A DNA stretch of 64,000 nucleotides from JAOEGB01 sp041262585 (GCF_041262585.1 NZ_JBGCBZ010000030.1:11695-75694); one strand, 5' to 3'; shown: positions 17,562 to 26,864, counted from the stretch's first letter. Numbers and translations are program-made. The notes: generated by a model not told the origin, from the letters alone.

Positions 17562-18203
17562 TCACCGCACCCGGGCGACCGCCCGCACCGGGGCGCCGTC
17601 CGCCGCCGCCAGCCGGATCGGCAGCAGGAACACCTCGATCTCCCGGCCCGCCGCCTGTGCGTCGAGGACGGGGTCCAGGTTGCGCAGGTTCTCCGCGATG
17701 ACGGCGTGGGCCCCGCAGAGGAGGCGGTGCGCCGGGAACTCCTCCGCCGGCGTCGGGTCCACGCTGAGCGCGTCGATCCCCACCGTCCGGACGCCCGACT
17801 CGACGATCAGCGCCGCCGCTTCCGGGGTCAGCCAGGGATGGGCGAGGTAGTCGTGGCTCCCCCACCGGGACGCCCATCCGGTGGCGATCAGGAGGATGAC
17901 TCCGGGCCGGAGCCAGGGCGCCAGGGTCTCTGGGCCGATGGGCGAGCGGGGCGGCAGGCCGCGCGCGTCGGCGACCGCCGCCGGGCCGGCGAACCGGTCC
18001 AGCGGCAGGTCGTCGAGCGTGGGGAGGGCGTCGTCGATGTGGTACGGCGCGTCCACGTGGGTGCCGGACTGCGACCCGAGATGGAGGCCGAGGACGTTGA
18101 CGCCCTCCACCCCCACCGTGAGCGCGCGGGAGACCTCCACCTCGGGGTCTCCCGGATAGACCGGCATCCCGCTCACGATCGGCACCGACAGGTCGATGAT
18201 CAC
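17562..18203 (-). CDS. cyclase/kynurenine-formamidase-like hydrolase
   Basis: 213 residues; N-terminal IIDLSVPIVSGMPVYPGDPEV and SQSGTHVDAPYH carry the HxGTHxDxPxH-type metal site of the cyclase (PF04199) family. Members hydrolyse cyclic or formylated amides such as N-formylkynurenine or isatin. Here it lies between an NCS1 permease (22 bases upstream) and a ureohydrolase (62 bases downstream), suggesting a nitrogen-rich ring or amide as substrate (inference). Confidence 0.83.
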   Translation of the reverse strand: MIIDLSVPIVSGMPVYPGDPEVEVSRALTVGVEGVNVLGLHLGSQSGTHVDAPYHIDDALPTLDDLPLDRFAGPAAVADARGLPPRSPIGPETLAPWLRPGVILLIATGWASRWGSHDYLAHPWLTPEAAALIVESGVRTVGIDALSVDPTPAEEFPAHRLLCGAHAVIAENLRNLDPVLDAQAAGREIEVFLLPIRLAAADGAPVRAVARVR

Positions 18204-18225
18204 ATTGCCCCCTGGCCGTACACGC

Positions 18226-19752
18226 CTATGCCTCCGCGAGGAGCTTGCCGGCGTCCACGATAGGCGGCACCGGAGTCTCGGCCGCGCGGGTCAGGCGCGG
18301 GCCGGCCGGGCCGTACACAGCGCGTGGTTCGGGGAAGGCGAACAGCAGGCCGAGGTAGAGGACGGCGGCCAGGACGAGGCCGAGCGGAAGCGAGATGTCC
18401 ACGCCTCCGGCGAGCTCGCCGAACGGCCCCACGTACTGCCCCGGGATGTCGGTGAACAGGATGGCCACGACGGCGGAGATCAGCCAGGCCGACATGCCGC
18501 GCCAGTTCCACCCGTGGGAGAACCAGTAGCGCCCGCCGCGCTGGCGCCGGTTGAAGACCTGCAACGCGTCGGGGTCGTACCAGCCGCGCCGGGTGACGTA
18601 GCCCAGGATCATGATCACCATCCAGGGCGCCGTGCAGGTGATGATCAGCGTGGCGAACGTCGAGATGCTCGCGGTCAGGTTCGCGGCGAACCGGCCGACG
18701 AAGATGAAGACGATCGACAGCGTGCCGATGAACATCGTGGCCTGCACCCGGCTGAACCTCGGGAAGACACTGGAGAAGTCGAGGCCCGTGCCGTACAGCG
18801 AGGTCGTGCCCGTGGACATGCCGCCGATCAGGGCGATGAGGCACACCGGCAGGAAATACCAGGCCGGGGCCACGGCCAGGAGGCCGCCGACGTAGTTGGG
18901 CGCGGACGGGTCGAGGTACGGCGCGGCCTTGGCGGCGATGATCGACGCGGTCGCGAGGCCGAAGAAGAACGGCAGCACGGTCGCGATCTGGCTCAGGAAC
19001 GCCGCCGCCATGACGCGCTTGCGGGAAACCGACTCCGGGATGTATCGGGACCAGTCACCCAGGAAGGCCCCGAACGACACCGGGTTCGAAAGCACGATCA
19101 GCGCGGCACCGATGAACGACGGCCAGAAGAGCGGGTCGGCCGTGGACTTGAACGTGCCGGGGTAGGACGGATCGAAGTCCCCGGCGAACGCGAACAGGCC
19201 CAGCACGAACAGCACCGAGGCGGCCGCCACCGCGATCTTGTTGACGAACAGCATGAAGCGGAAGCCGTACACGCAGACCGTGAGAACCAGGGCGGCGAAC
19301 AGGCCGTAGGCGACGGCGTAGGTCGCGTCGTTCTGGGGCACCCCGGCCAGGCGGGCGGCCCCGCCCACCAGCGCGTCGCCGGACGACCACACCGAGATCG
19401 AGAAGAACGCGATCGCGGTGAGCAGCGACAGGAACGAGCCGACGACCCGCCCGTGGACGCCGAGATGCGCCGAGGAGGAGACCGCGTTGTTCGTGCCGTT
19501 GGCGGGGCCGAAGACGGCGAGCGGCGCGAGCAGCAGCGCCCCGACGACCAGGCCGAGGAGCGTGGCCGCGACGCCCTGCCAGAACGAGAGGCCGAACAGG
19601 ATGGGGAACGAGCCCAGCAGGCACGTGGCGAACGTGTTCGCTCCGCCGAAGGCCACGCGGAACAGGTCAAGAGGACGGGCGGTGCGGTCGGCGTCGGGGA
19701 TGCGCTCGACCCCGTACGTCTCGATCTCGGTTATCGGGGGTGCCTCGGCCAC
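18226..19752 (-). CDS. NCS1-family purine/pyrimidine/allantoin-type permease
   Basis: 508 residues with about 12 helices. FRVAFGGANTFATCLLGSFP and GPANGTNNAVSSSAHLGV are NCS1 substrate-site segments; SNPVSFGAFLGDWSRYIP is also typical. Imports nucleobases, hydantoins or related compounds with a cation. First gene of the operon with the cyclase and the ureohydrolase; the PucR gene on the opposite strand is its likely regulator. Confidence 0.87.
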   Translation of the reverse strand: MAEAPPITEIETYGVERIPDADRTARPLDLFRVAFGGANTFATCLLGSFPILFGLSFWQGVAATLLGLVVGALLLAPLAVFGPANGTNNAVSSSAHLGVHGRVVGSFLSLLTAIAFFSISVWSSGDALVGGAARLAGVPQNDATYAVAYGLFAALVLTVCVYGFRFMLFVNKIAVAAASVLFVLGLFAFAGDFDPSYPGTFKSTADPLFWPSFIGAALIVLSNPVSFGAFLGDWSRYIPESVSRKRVMAAAFLSQIATVLPFFFGLATASIIAAKAAPYLDPSAPNYVGGLLAVAPAWYFLPVCLIALIGGMSTGTTSLYGTGLDFSSVFPRFSRVQATMFIGTLSIVFIFVGRFAANLTASISTFATLIITCTAPWMVIMILGYVTRRGWYDPDALQVFNRRQRGGRYWFSHGWNWRGMSAWLISAVVAILFTDIPGQYVGPFGELAGGVDISLPLGLVLAAVLYLGLLFAFPEPRAVYGPAGPRLTRAAETPVPPIVDAGKLLAEA

Positions 19753-19808
19753 AGCCTCTCCTCAGGGTTCGCATTATGGGTCAGTGCGCGGCGGGTCAAG
19801 CGTGGGGG

Positions 19809-19878
19809 GTCGATGCGCGGGGGTCGATGCGCGGGGGTCGATGCGCGGGGGTCGATGCGCGGGGGTCGATGCGCGGGG
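19809..19878 (+). repeat. five tandem 14-bp units
   Basis: GTCGATGCGCGGGG is repeated without change at 19809, 19823, 19837, 19851 and 19865. It lies in the 249-base divergent gap between the permease and the PucR gene. Identical units mean recent slippage; copy number probably varies between strains and may alter promoter spacing. Confidence 0.9.
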
Positions 19879-20001
19879 GCGGTGCGTACGGCGGCGCACG
19901 GGATGGCGGCTCGCGGAGAAGTCCCTGCTCAGGGGATGTATGTCCAAATTTTCCGACCTGCGGCCCATAAGCGGCAATTGGTGTATTCACGGAGAAATAC
20001 G

Positions 20002-21546
20002 GTGTGTCTTGTGGGTGACAACAAGGTGACCGTGGAGGAGCTGGTCCGGTTTCCGGCGCTCCAGCTCCGGGTGATGGCGGGCGAGAACGGCCTCGGCAGG
20101 TCGGTTTCCTGGGCCCACGTGAGCGAGCTGGAGGACCCGACGCCCTGGCTGCTCGGGTCGGAGGTCATCATGACGACCGGGATCGGCGTGCCCCGGAGCG
20201 CCGCCGCGCAGCGGGCCTACCTGGAGCGGCTGGACGACGCCGGGGTGGCCGCGCTCGCGCTCAGCGCGGGCCTCCACGTGCCGCCGCTGCACAAGGGCTT
20301 CTTCGACGCCGCCGAGAAGCGGGGCTTCCCGGTGCTGGAGGTCCCGCTCGCGGTGCCGTTCATCGCCATCGCGCAGGAGGTCGCGGCAGCCGTACAGGAG
20401 GACGCGCGGCAGCGGCTCGGCGCGCAGCTCCAGGTGTTCGGCGCGCTGCGCTGGCTGGCGTCGGAAGGGCTCGACGCGGCCGGGGTGTTCAAGCGGCTGG
20501 AGCGGCTGTCGGGCTACGACGTCTACCTCAGCACGCCGCAGGGGCGGCCACTGCTGCCCGGAGTGCCCGTTCCCCCGGACGGCGCCGCCCTGCCGTCGTC
20601 GCCGGACGCCCCGCCGACGATCCCGGGCGGCTTCGCCCTGCCGGTGCCCGCTCCCGGCGGTCCGGCCGGTTTCCTGGTGGCGTTCGAGCGCGAGGGCGCC
20701 CGCCCCGCCGGGCTTGCCGTCGTGCAGCACATCGCGACCGTCGCCGCGCTCCAGGTCGCCATGGTGCGAACCGAGCGCGAGACGCTGCGGCGGCAGGGCG
20801 CGGAGACGCTGGCCGACCTGCTGCAGGACCTGCTCGACCCGGCGGCCGCCCGGCGCCGGCTCGTCCGGATGGGCCTGCCGCCGGAGGCCGACGTCGTGCT
20901 TCTCGTGGTGCGGAACGCGGCCGATGACGCGGTGGTCCGGGCCTTGGACGACCATCCGCACCTGATGCTCCGCCGCCACCAGGATCTGTACGTGCTGATG
21001 CCGCACCTCACGACGGACCCGCCCGCCCGTCCCGGCCACGCCGTAGCCGATCCCGGGGCCACGGGCAGGGGCGGGGTCGATTTCGAGGTGGCGGCGCTGC
21101 GGGAGATTCCGGGGATCGCGGTCGGCGTGAGCCGGCCCCTGCCCCCGGGCTCATCCTTGAAGGTGGCCCAGCGGGAGGCGCTGTGGGCGGCGGCGCGGGC
21201 CGCCGAGTCGGGCCGGCCCCTGGTGTCGTACGGCGAGGACACCACCGGCCGATGGCTGCCCGACGACACGGGCGTGCTGGCCGGCCTGGTCGAGCACGTG
21301 CTCGGCGACGCGCTGCGCTACGACGCCGAGCACGGGTCCGGCCTGGTCGCCTCGGTGCGGACGTGGATGGAACGCGACCGCAGGACCGACGACGCGGCAC
21401 GTGCGCTGCACATCCATCCCAACACGCTGGCCTACCGGCTCCGCCGCTTCGGCGCGCTCACCGGCCGCGACCTCGCCGCGACCGGTGACTTCGCCGAGGT
21501 GTGGCTGGCCATCCGGGCCGGACGCCAGCTCGGGAGGATCTCCTAG
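20002..21546 (+). CDS. PucR-family transcriptional regulator
   Basis: 514 residues from GTG 20002 (GGAG 8 bases upstream); the frame is open far upstream but only by chance antisense to the permease. N-terminal PucR domain (VEELVRFPALQLRVMAGENG, WAHVSELEDPTPWL), central GGDEF-like/ligand region, and C-terminal PucR helix-turn-helix (DDAARALHIHPNTLAYRLRRF). PucR proteins regulate purine or ureide catabolism, fitting the divergent NCS1/cyclase/ureohydrolase operon. Confidence 0.9.
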   Translation: MCLVGDNKVTVEELVRFPALQLRVMAGENGLGRSVSWAHVSELEDPTPWLLGSEVIMTTGIGVPRSAAAQRAYLERLDDAGVAALALSAGLHVPPLHKGFFDAAEKRGFPVLEVPLAVPFIAIAQEVAAAVQEDARQRLGAQLQVFGALRWLASEGLDAAGVFKRLERLSGYDVYLSTPQGRPLLPGVPVPPDGAALPSSPDAPPTIPGGFALPVPAPGGPAGFLVAFEREGARPAGLAVVQHIATVAALQVAMVRTERETLRRQGAETLADLLQDLLDPAAARRRLVRMGLPPEADVVLLVVRNAADDAVVRALDDHPHLMLRRHQDLYVLMPHLTTDPPARPGHAVADPGATGRGGVDFEVAALREIPGIAVGVSRPLPPGSSLKVAQREALWAAARAAESGRPLVSYGEDTTGRWLPDDTGVLAGLVEHVLGDALRYDAEHGSGLVASVRTWMERDRRTDDAARALHIHPNTLAYRLRRFGALTGRDLAATGDFAEVWLAIRAGRQLGRIS

Positions 21547-22961
21547 AGGGCCGGCTTGCCCTCGTGGTAGAGCCAGGCGTCGAAGAGGCCGTCGAGGTCC
21601 TGGCCGGACAGCTTCTCCGCCAGATCCACGAAGTCCTGCGTGGTGACCGTGCCGTGCCGGTTCTCCTCGGTCCAGGCCGGGAGCAGCTTGAAGAACGTCT
21701 CGTCGCCGATCTTCTTGCGGAGCGCGTGCAGCGTCATCGCGCCTCGCGTGTAGATCGCGTCGCCGTTGAACATCTCCGCCTTGCCGGGGTCACCGGTCTT
21801 GACCTTCCAGAAGCGGCCCTTCTGCTTGTAGAGGCCGGCGAAGGTCTTCTGGGCCGAGGAGCCGCCGTGCTGCTCCTCGTACAGCCACTCGGCGTAGGTG
21901 GCGAAGCCCTCGTTGAGCCAGATGTCCCTCCAGCTCCGCAGGCCCACGCTGTCGCCGAACCACTGGTGGGCCAGCTCGTGCACGATCACCAGGTCGTCGC
22001 CGGCCATTTGGGAACCGCCGTCGTAGACGGGCCTGCCCTGGGTCTCCAGCGAGTACGCGACGTTGAGCTTGTCGGCGATTCCACCGGTCGAGGAGAACGG
22101 GTAGGCGCCGAAGACCTTCGACTCCCACTTGATCGCCTTGGCGGTGGTCCGGTGGAGGTATTTGGCCTGTTTGGCGAGCGCCGGGTCGTAGGCCGTGATG
22201 TTGGGCACGCCGTTGACGACGCCCTCGGTGACCTTGAACTTGCCGATCGCGACCATGGCGAGGTACGTCGCCATCGGCTGGGTCATCTCCCACTTCACCG
22301 TGGTGTAGCCGTTGCGCACGCCCACGATTCCGGGGTTCTTCGGCTCGCCGTTGGCCAGGACGGTCACGTTGACCGGCGCGGTGACGTGGAAGGTGAAGGT
22401 CGCCTTGTCCCTGGGGGTGTCGTTGGCCGGGAACCAGCTCCTCGCGCCGTCCGGCTCGGACAGCACGACCGCGCCGTCCTTGGTGTTGATCCACCCTTCC
22501 AGGCCGATCGCCTTGTCATTGATCGCCTTCGGCTTGCCGGCGTAGGACACCTCGACCGTGAACGTGGCCCCCGACCGCAGCCCGCTCTTGGGGGTGATGA
22601 TGAGCTCTTGGCCCTTGCGGGTGTAGGCGGCCTTCCTGCCGTTCACCTGGACGTTGTGGATCTTGGGTCCGGAGAAGTCGAGGTCGAACCGGGCCAGGTC
22701 CTGCGTCGCGGTCGCCGTGATCGTCGCGGTCGCGCTCAGGTGGCGGCTCTTCGGGTCGAACCGCAGGTTGAGGTCGTAATGCCCGACGTCGTAGCCGCCG
22801 TTGCCGGCCTTGGGGAAGTACGGGTCGCCCACCCCGGCGGATCCGGGGGTGAAGGTCGCCCTCGCCGCGTCAGCGGCGGCGGCCGGGATCACAGCGGCGG
22901 CGAGCAACGAGAAACCGGCGGCGGAAGCGAGCGCCGCGAGGGGGGATCGTCTGCGAAGCAT
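21543..22961 (-). CDS. secreted M1-family metallopeptidase
   Basis: 472 residues from ATG 22961 (MLRRRSPLAALASAAGFS, a Sec signal ending near AAAADA). Zinc-binding HELAHQWFGDS and the downstream NEGFATYAEW give the HExxHx18E signature. It is shorter than PepN (about 850) because it lacks the C-terminal domains, as in other secreted actinobacterial M1 enzymes. Probably an extracellular aminopeptidase. Its TAG stop overlaps that of the PucR gene on the opposite strand (shared CTAG). Confidence 0.9.
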   Translation of the reverse strand: MLRRRSPLAALASAAGFSLLAAAVIPAAAADAARATFTPGSAGVGDPYFPKAGNGGYDVGHYDLNLRFDPKSRHLSATATITATATQDLARFDLDFSGPKIHNVQVNGRKAAYTRKGQELIITPKSGLRSGATFTVEVSYAGKPKAINDKAIGLEGWINTKDGAVVLSEPDGARSWFPANDTPRDKATFTFHVTAPVNVTVLANGEPKNPGIVGVRNGYTTVKWEMTQPMATYLAMVAIGKFKVTEGVVNGVPNITAYDPALAKQAKYLHRTTAKAIKWESKVFGAYPFSSTGGIADKLNVAYSLETQGRPVYDGGSQMAGDDLVIVHELAHQWFGDSVGLRSWRDIWLNEGFATYAEWLYEEQHGGSSAQKTFAGLYKQKGRFWKVKTGDPGKAEMFNGDAIYTRGAMTLHALRKKIGDETFFKLLPAWTEENRHGTVTTQDFVDLAEKLSGQDLDGLFDAWLYHEGKPAL

Positions 22962-23066
22962 GCGTCCTATCGTGCTGCATTGTCTCACTGAATGTTGACC
23001 TGAGCGATGATTACGGCATACACGTCCCGTTCTGCCGCTTTTGGGGGGATGCGTGCTCCGCAGCGG

Positions 23067-23990
23067 CTACGCGCGGCGCTCCAGGATCTCGGCGATCTGC
23101 GCGAGGAAACCGTCCACCTCGCTGATCGCGTAGCCCGCTCGGAACATGACGGTGGCGAAGGTGGCGCTCTTGACCTGCTCCGGCGTCACCGGCCGATCAG
23201 CCGCGCCGCGCAAGGTGGCCACCACCCGGTCGAGGAAGGCATCGACCTCGGCCTCCTTGTAGCCCATGCCGAACCTGCCCGGCCGGAACGCCACCCGCTC
23301 CACCCTGGCGGCCTCCGTCTCCCACCGGCTCGGCGGGCTGTCGCCCTCGGCCGAGCCGCGCTCCCGGATCGGGGCCGGCTCCCCCGCTGGGCCGTGCTGC
23401 CTGGCTGGGCCCGGGTTGCCCGTGGCCCCTTCGGGTGCCAGGCCGGCCTGCCGTACGGCGTGCGCCTGCGGGGCGATCTCCAGCGTCTTCGCGAACTCAG
23501 TCTTCGCGAACTCAGTCTTCGCAAGCTCAGGCGCGGCGCCCTCCACCGGGAGGCCAGGCTCCGCAGGCCGTACGGTGTCCTCAGGCCGACGATCGGCGGG
23601 CCGTACGACGACGTCCTGAACGGGGCCACGGGACTCGCCAGGACCCGTGACCTGGTCGGCCACAGGGGCACTGGGGGCACTGGGGGCACTGGGGGCTTCG
23701 CCGGGACGGCCAGGAAGAGCGGGAAGAGCAGGAAGGGCGGGCGGGGGCTCCGTCTGGGCGGCGCGGCTCTCCATGGCGACGATGAACGCGTCGAGCGCGA
23801 AGTCGACGGCGATCTCGTTGTAGCCGCCCAGCTTGACGCCGAACTTGGCGCCCCGGATGTCGTCGGCCGTAACCGGCGGACCCTCCAGGGGGGCACGGCC
23901 GAGTGTGCGCTCGATCCTCTGGATCAGCTCGTCGACCTGCTGGGGGTCGTAGCCCAGCCGTACTCCCATGACACGTGGAAAGCGATTCAC
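23067..23990 (-). CDS. DivIVA-domain protein with repetitive linker
   Basis: 307 residues from GTG 23990 (GGAGGA 5 bases upstream). Short DivIVA-like modules: near the N-terminus (VRLGYDPQQVDELIQRIE, then KFGVKLGGYNEIAVDFALD) and near the C-terminus (RFGMGYKEAEVDAFLDRVV, then MFRAGYAISEVDGFLAQI). Between them lies a Pro/Ala/Glu-rich disordered linker with tandem peptides (SAP three times, AKTEF-like units three times, the latter from 15-bp DNA repeats at about 23485-23529). Probably a coiled-coil scaffold of cell pole or division; role inferred. Confidence 0.8.
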   Translation of the reverse strand: MNRFPRVMGVRLGYDPQQVDELIQRIERTLGRAPLEGPPVTADDIRGAKFGVKLGGYNEIAVDFALDAFIVAMESRAAQTEPPPALPALPALPGRPGEAPSAPSAPSAPVADQVTGPGESRGPVQDVVVRPADRRPEDTVRPAEPGLPVEGAAPELAKTEFAKTEFAKTLEIAPQAHAVRQAGLAPEGATGNPGPARQHGPAGEPAPIRERGSAEGDSPPSRWETEAARVERVAFRPGRFGMGYKEAEVDAFLDRVVATLRGAADRPVTPEQVKSATFATVMFRAGYAISEVDGFLAQIAEILERRA

Positions 23991-24130
23991 GCACTCCTCC
24001 GGCCCGCCGCTCGGTAAAAGCGACATCCATTGTGTCGGTACGGCGAAGGCAAAAGCGAGCCCTCGTGATCGTCCACACCAAGCGCGATGCAGGAGCATGA
24101 ACCGATATATCCCGATACGCTGCGGGATCT

Positions 24131-24892
24131 ATGCGCCTCTCTAACTTGTCCTTCCGTTACGGGCGGCGGGATCCGTGGGTGCTGTCCGGCGTGGGGCTGG
24201 CCTTCGACCCGGGAGACGTGGTCGAGGTCGTGGGACCCAACGGCACGGGGAAATCCACTCTGCTGCGGCTGTTGGCGGGGCTTCTGAGACCCGTCAAGGG
24301 AGCGATCGAGGAGCGCCCCGGCACGGTGGGATACGCCCCGGAACGCTTTCCGGCTGACCAGCCGTTCACGGTGGCCGCCTACCTGCGGCATATGGCCGAC
24401 ATCAGACGCGTGAACCCGGCACGGATCGGCGAGTGGACGGAACGGCTGGGCATGGACCATCTGCTCGGCCGGCGGCTCCCCGAGCTGTCCAAGGGGAGCG
24501 CCCACAAGGTCGGCCTTGTCCAGGCGCTGGTCTGCGAGCCCGGGCTGCTCATCCTCGACGAACCCTTCGCGGGCCTCGACGCCGCCACCCGGGCCGAACT
24601 GCCCCGGATCATCGGCGAGGTCTCGGCCAGAGGCGGCATCGTGGTCGTGAGCGACCACCAGGGCGGTCTCCGCGCCTTCCCGGCGCTCCGGCGTCACGAG
24701 GTCCGAGACGGGACGGTCAGGGACCTCCCGGCGGAGGCCGCGGCCGGTGACGCACCGGCTCATGACGCGGGCGCCCCCATGCCCATGACCGTGCTGGAGG
24801 TCGCCGTAGCCGCGCCGAAGGCCGCCGAACTGGCCGACCGCCTGCGCGCCGAGGGCCACGCCGTCCGCGTCACGCGGGAGGCGGCCAGATGA
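24131..24892 (+). CDS. ABC transporter ATP-binding protein
   Basis: 253 residues. Walker A GPNGTGKST, Walker B LLILDEPFAGLD, switch His in SDHQGG. The signature LSKGSAHKV deviates from LSGGQ. A C-terminal 50-residue extension after the ATPase core (VLEVAVAAPKAAELADRL) resembles a small ferredoxin-like domain. Partner of the membrane protein downstream; exporter substrate unknown. Confidence 0.85.
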   Translation: MRLSNLSFRYGRRDPWVLSGVGLAFDPGDVVEVVGPNGTGKSTLLRLLAGLLRPVKGAIEERPGTVGYAPERFPADQPFTVAAYLRHMADIRRVNPARIGEWTERLGMDHLLGRRLPELSKGSAHKVGLVQALVCEPGLLILDEPFAGLDAATRAELPRIIGEVSARGGIVVVSDHQGGLRAFPALRRHEVRDGTVRDLPAEAAAGDAPAHDAGAPMPMTVLEVAVAAPKAAELADRLRAEGHAVRVTREAAR

Positions 24893-24942
24893 TCTCGCTG
24901 AAAGCAGCGGTTCCCACGCTCGCCGAGGAGTCGCCGGGATGA
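24889..24942 (+). CDS. possible 17-codon coupling ORF
   Basis: ATG at 24889 overlaps the ATPase stop as ATGA, and the frame MISLKAAVPTLAEESPG ends in a TGA at 24940-24942 that overlaps the permease ATG at 24939. It exactly bridges the two genes and contains the permease ribosome-binding site (GAGGAG). It may be a translational-coupling device or coincidence. Confidence 0.3.
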   Translation: MISLKAAVPTLAEESPG

Positions 24943-25601
24943 TCGCCCTCGTCCGGTTCAGAATCGCCGGATACGTGAGGTCGCACCGCGCCCTCCAGCC
25001 GCTCATCGGGCTGCTGCCGCTGCTGGCGATTCTCTATGCCACGCCGGTCCCGGCAGGCCAGGAGATCGGCGCCACGGCGGACTCCGCCGGCATCCTCATC
25101 CCGGTGTTCGCCTGGGCGGCTCGCGGCTTACTCGACAGCGAGCCGGACGAGCAGCGGATGATCTCCATCACCGCCGTCGGGCGCAGGGAGATCATCAGCG
25201 GGATCCTCGCGGCCTACGCCTTCGACCTGGTCCTGGCCGCGATCGCCGAGGCCGCCTTGCTGGCCCGCCTTTCGGCCGGCCCAAGCCCGGTCGTGCTCCT
25301 CACGGGCGTGTGCCTGCATTTCCTGGCCGTCACCGCGGGCGTGGCGCTCGGGGCCCTGACCAGCCGCCCCATCCTGCCGTCTCCGGCCGTGTCCAGCCTC
25401 GTCCTGATCTTCGGCTATCTCGCGATGCTGCTCCTCAGCGCGTCCGGGGCGCGCTGGCTCACGGTTCCGGTCCTGACCTGGATGAAGGACGGCCACCACG
25501 GCGTGCTGCCGGACAACCTGCCGTGGCTCGCCGCCTGGTCGCTGCTCTGGCCCATGGCCGGCCTCGCCGCCTATGCCTGGCTCCGCCGTACCCGTCCGTA
25601 G
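24939..25601 (+). CDS. ABC transporter membrane subunit-like protein
   Basis: 220 residues with about six helices; helix, then LDSEPDEQRMISITAVGRREIISGILAAYAFD as an ABC-2-type intracellular coupling segment. No recognised substrate. Forms a two-gene exporter with the ATPase 46 bases upstream; convergent with rlmN. Confidence 0.72.
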   Translation: MIALVRFRIAGYVRSHRALQPLIGLLPLLAILYATPVPAGQEIGATADSAGILIPVFAWAARGLLDSEPDEQRMISITAVGRREIISGILAAYAFDLVLAAIAEAALLARLSAGPSPVVLLTGVCLHFLAVTAGVALGALTSRPILPSPAVSSLVLIFGYLAMLLLSASGARWLTVPVLTWMKDGHHGVLPDNLPWLAAWSLLWPMAGLAAYAWLRRTRP

Positions 25602-25616
25602 GGCCGCCGGCGACGC

Positions 25617-26735
25617 TCAGGAGCCGGGGGTGGCGGCGGCGAGCTGGCCGCAGGCGCCGTCGATCTCCCGGCCGCGGGTGTCGCGCACGGTCACCGCGAC
25701 ACCGTGGGACTCGAGACGGCGGACGAACGCGCGCTCGTCCTCGGGGCGCGACGCGGTCCACTTGGAGCCCGGCGTGGGGTTCAGCGGGATGAGGTTGACG
25801 TGGACGAGCTTGCCCTTCAGGAGGCGGCCGAGGAGATCCGCCCGCCACTCGTGGTCGTTGATGTCCTTGATCAGCGCGTACTCGATGGAGACGCGGCGCT
25901 TGGTCTTGGCCGCGTAGTTCCACGCCGCGTCGAGCACCTCGGCGACCTTCCAGCGGGTGTTGATCGGCACGAGCGTGTCGCGGAGCTCGTCGTCGGGGGC
26001 GTGCAGCGAGACGGCGAGCGTCACGGGGAGGCCCTCCCCGGCCAGCTTCTCGATCGCGGGGACCAGGCCCACGGTGGACACGGTGATCCCGCGGGCGGAG
26101 ATGCCGAGCCCCTCGGGGGCCGGGTCGACGAGGCGGCGCACGGCGCCGATCACGGCCTTGTAGTTGGCCATCGGCTCGCCCATGCCCATGAAGACGACGT
26201 TGCTGACGCGGGCGGGGCCACCGGGGACGTCGCCCCGGGCCAGCGAGCGGGCTCCGGCGACGACCTGCTCGACGATCTCGGCCGTGGACATGTTCCGGGT
26301 GAGGCCGGCCTGGCCGGTGGCGCAGAACGGGCAGTTCATGCCGCAACCGGCCTGAGAGGAGACGCACATCGTGACGCGGTCCGGATAGCGCATCAGCACC
26401 GACTCGACGAGCGAGCCGTCGAAGAGCTTCCACAGCGTCTTGCGGGTCATCCCGTCGTCACAGGTGATCTCCCGGACGGGGCTCAGCAGTGACGGCATGA
26501 GCTGGGACACCAGCCGGTCGCGGCTGTCTCCCGGCAGGTCGGTCATCTGCTCGGCCGAGCCGGTGAGCTTGGCGAAGTAGTGCCGCGAGAGCTGATCCGC
26601 GCGGAACGGCTTCTCCCCCAGCTCGGCGACGGCGGCCCGGCGCTCGGCCATCGTGAGGTCGGCCAGGTGGCGCTGCGGCTTCGCCCGGCGCGGCGCCACG
26701 AAGGTCAGCTGGCCGGTCTTTGGCTGCTCGCTCAC
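25617..26735 (-). CDS. rlmN: 23S rRNA (adenine-2503-C2)-methyltransferase RlmN
   Basis: 372 residues from GTG 26735, with GGAAGGG upstream; an upstream in-frame ATG at 26783 is not supported. Radical-SAM cluster CGMNCPFC, GMGEPMANY, and the C-terminal HVNLIPLNPTPGSKW and GREIDGACGQL, which carries the catalytic Cys. Methylates A2503 of 23S rRNA and A37 in some tRNAs. Lies downstream of the cdsA group as in many actinobacteria. Confidence 0.95.
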   Translation of the reverse strand: MSEQPKTGQLTFVAPRRAKPQRHLADLTMAERRAAVAELGEKPFRADQLSRHYFAKLTGSAEQMTDLPGDSRDRLVSQLMPSLLSPVREITCDDGMTRKTLWKLFDGSLVESVLMRYPDRVTMCVSSQAGCGMNCPFCATGQAGLTRNMSTAEIVEQVVAGARSLARGDVPGGPARVSNVVFMGMGEPMANYKAVIGAVRRLVDPAPEGLGISARGITVSTVGLVPAIEKLAGEGLPVTLAVSLHAPDDELRDTLVPINTRWKVAEVLDAAWNYAAKTKRRVSIEYALIKDINDHEWRADLLGRLLKGKLVHVNLIPLNPTPGSKWTASRPEDERAFVRRLESHGVAVTVRDTRGREIDGACGQLAAATPGS

Positions 26736-26864
26736 GCAAACCCTTCCGATCTCCTGCAGATGCGGTCTTAACGGCTGCGGCAAGCAGCTCTACATTCTCA
26801 TCTGTGACGGTGTAGTCCCGGCGGTGATCCGGTGGCGATCCCGCGGTGATCCCGGAGGTGAGGC

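Noticed and set aside
18196..20001. Very long open frame running upstream of the PucR gene
   Set aside because: It lies antisense to the NCS1 permease and its composition (Arg/Gly/Glu-rich, no domain) is the usual shadow of a high-GC gene; the true start is GTG 20002.
21541..21548. Shared CTAG stop codons of PucR and M1 genes
   Set aside because: CTAG is self-complementary, so convergent genes overlapping by 4 bases at a TAG stop are expected occasionally; not a signal.
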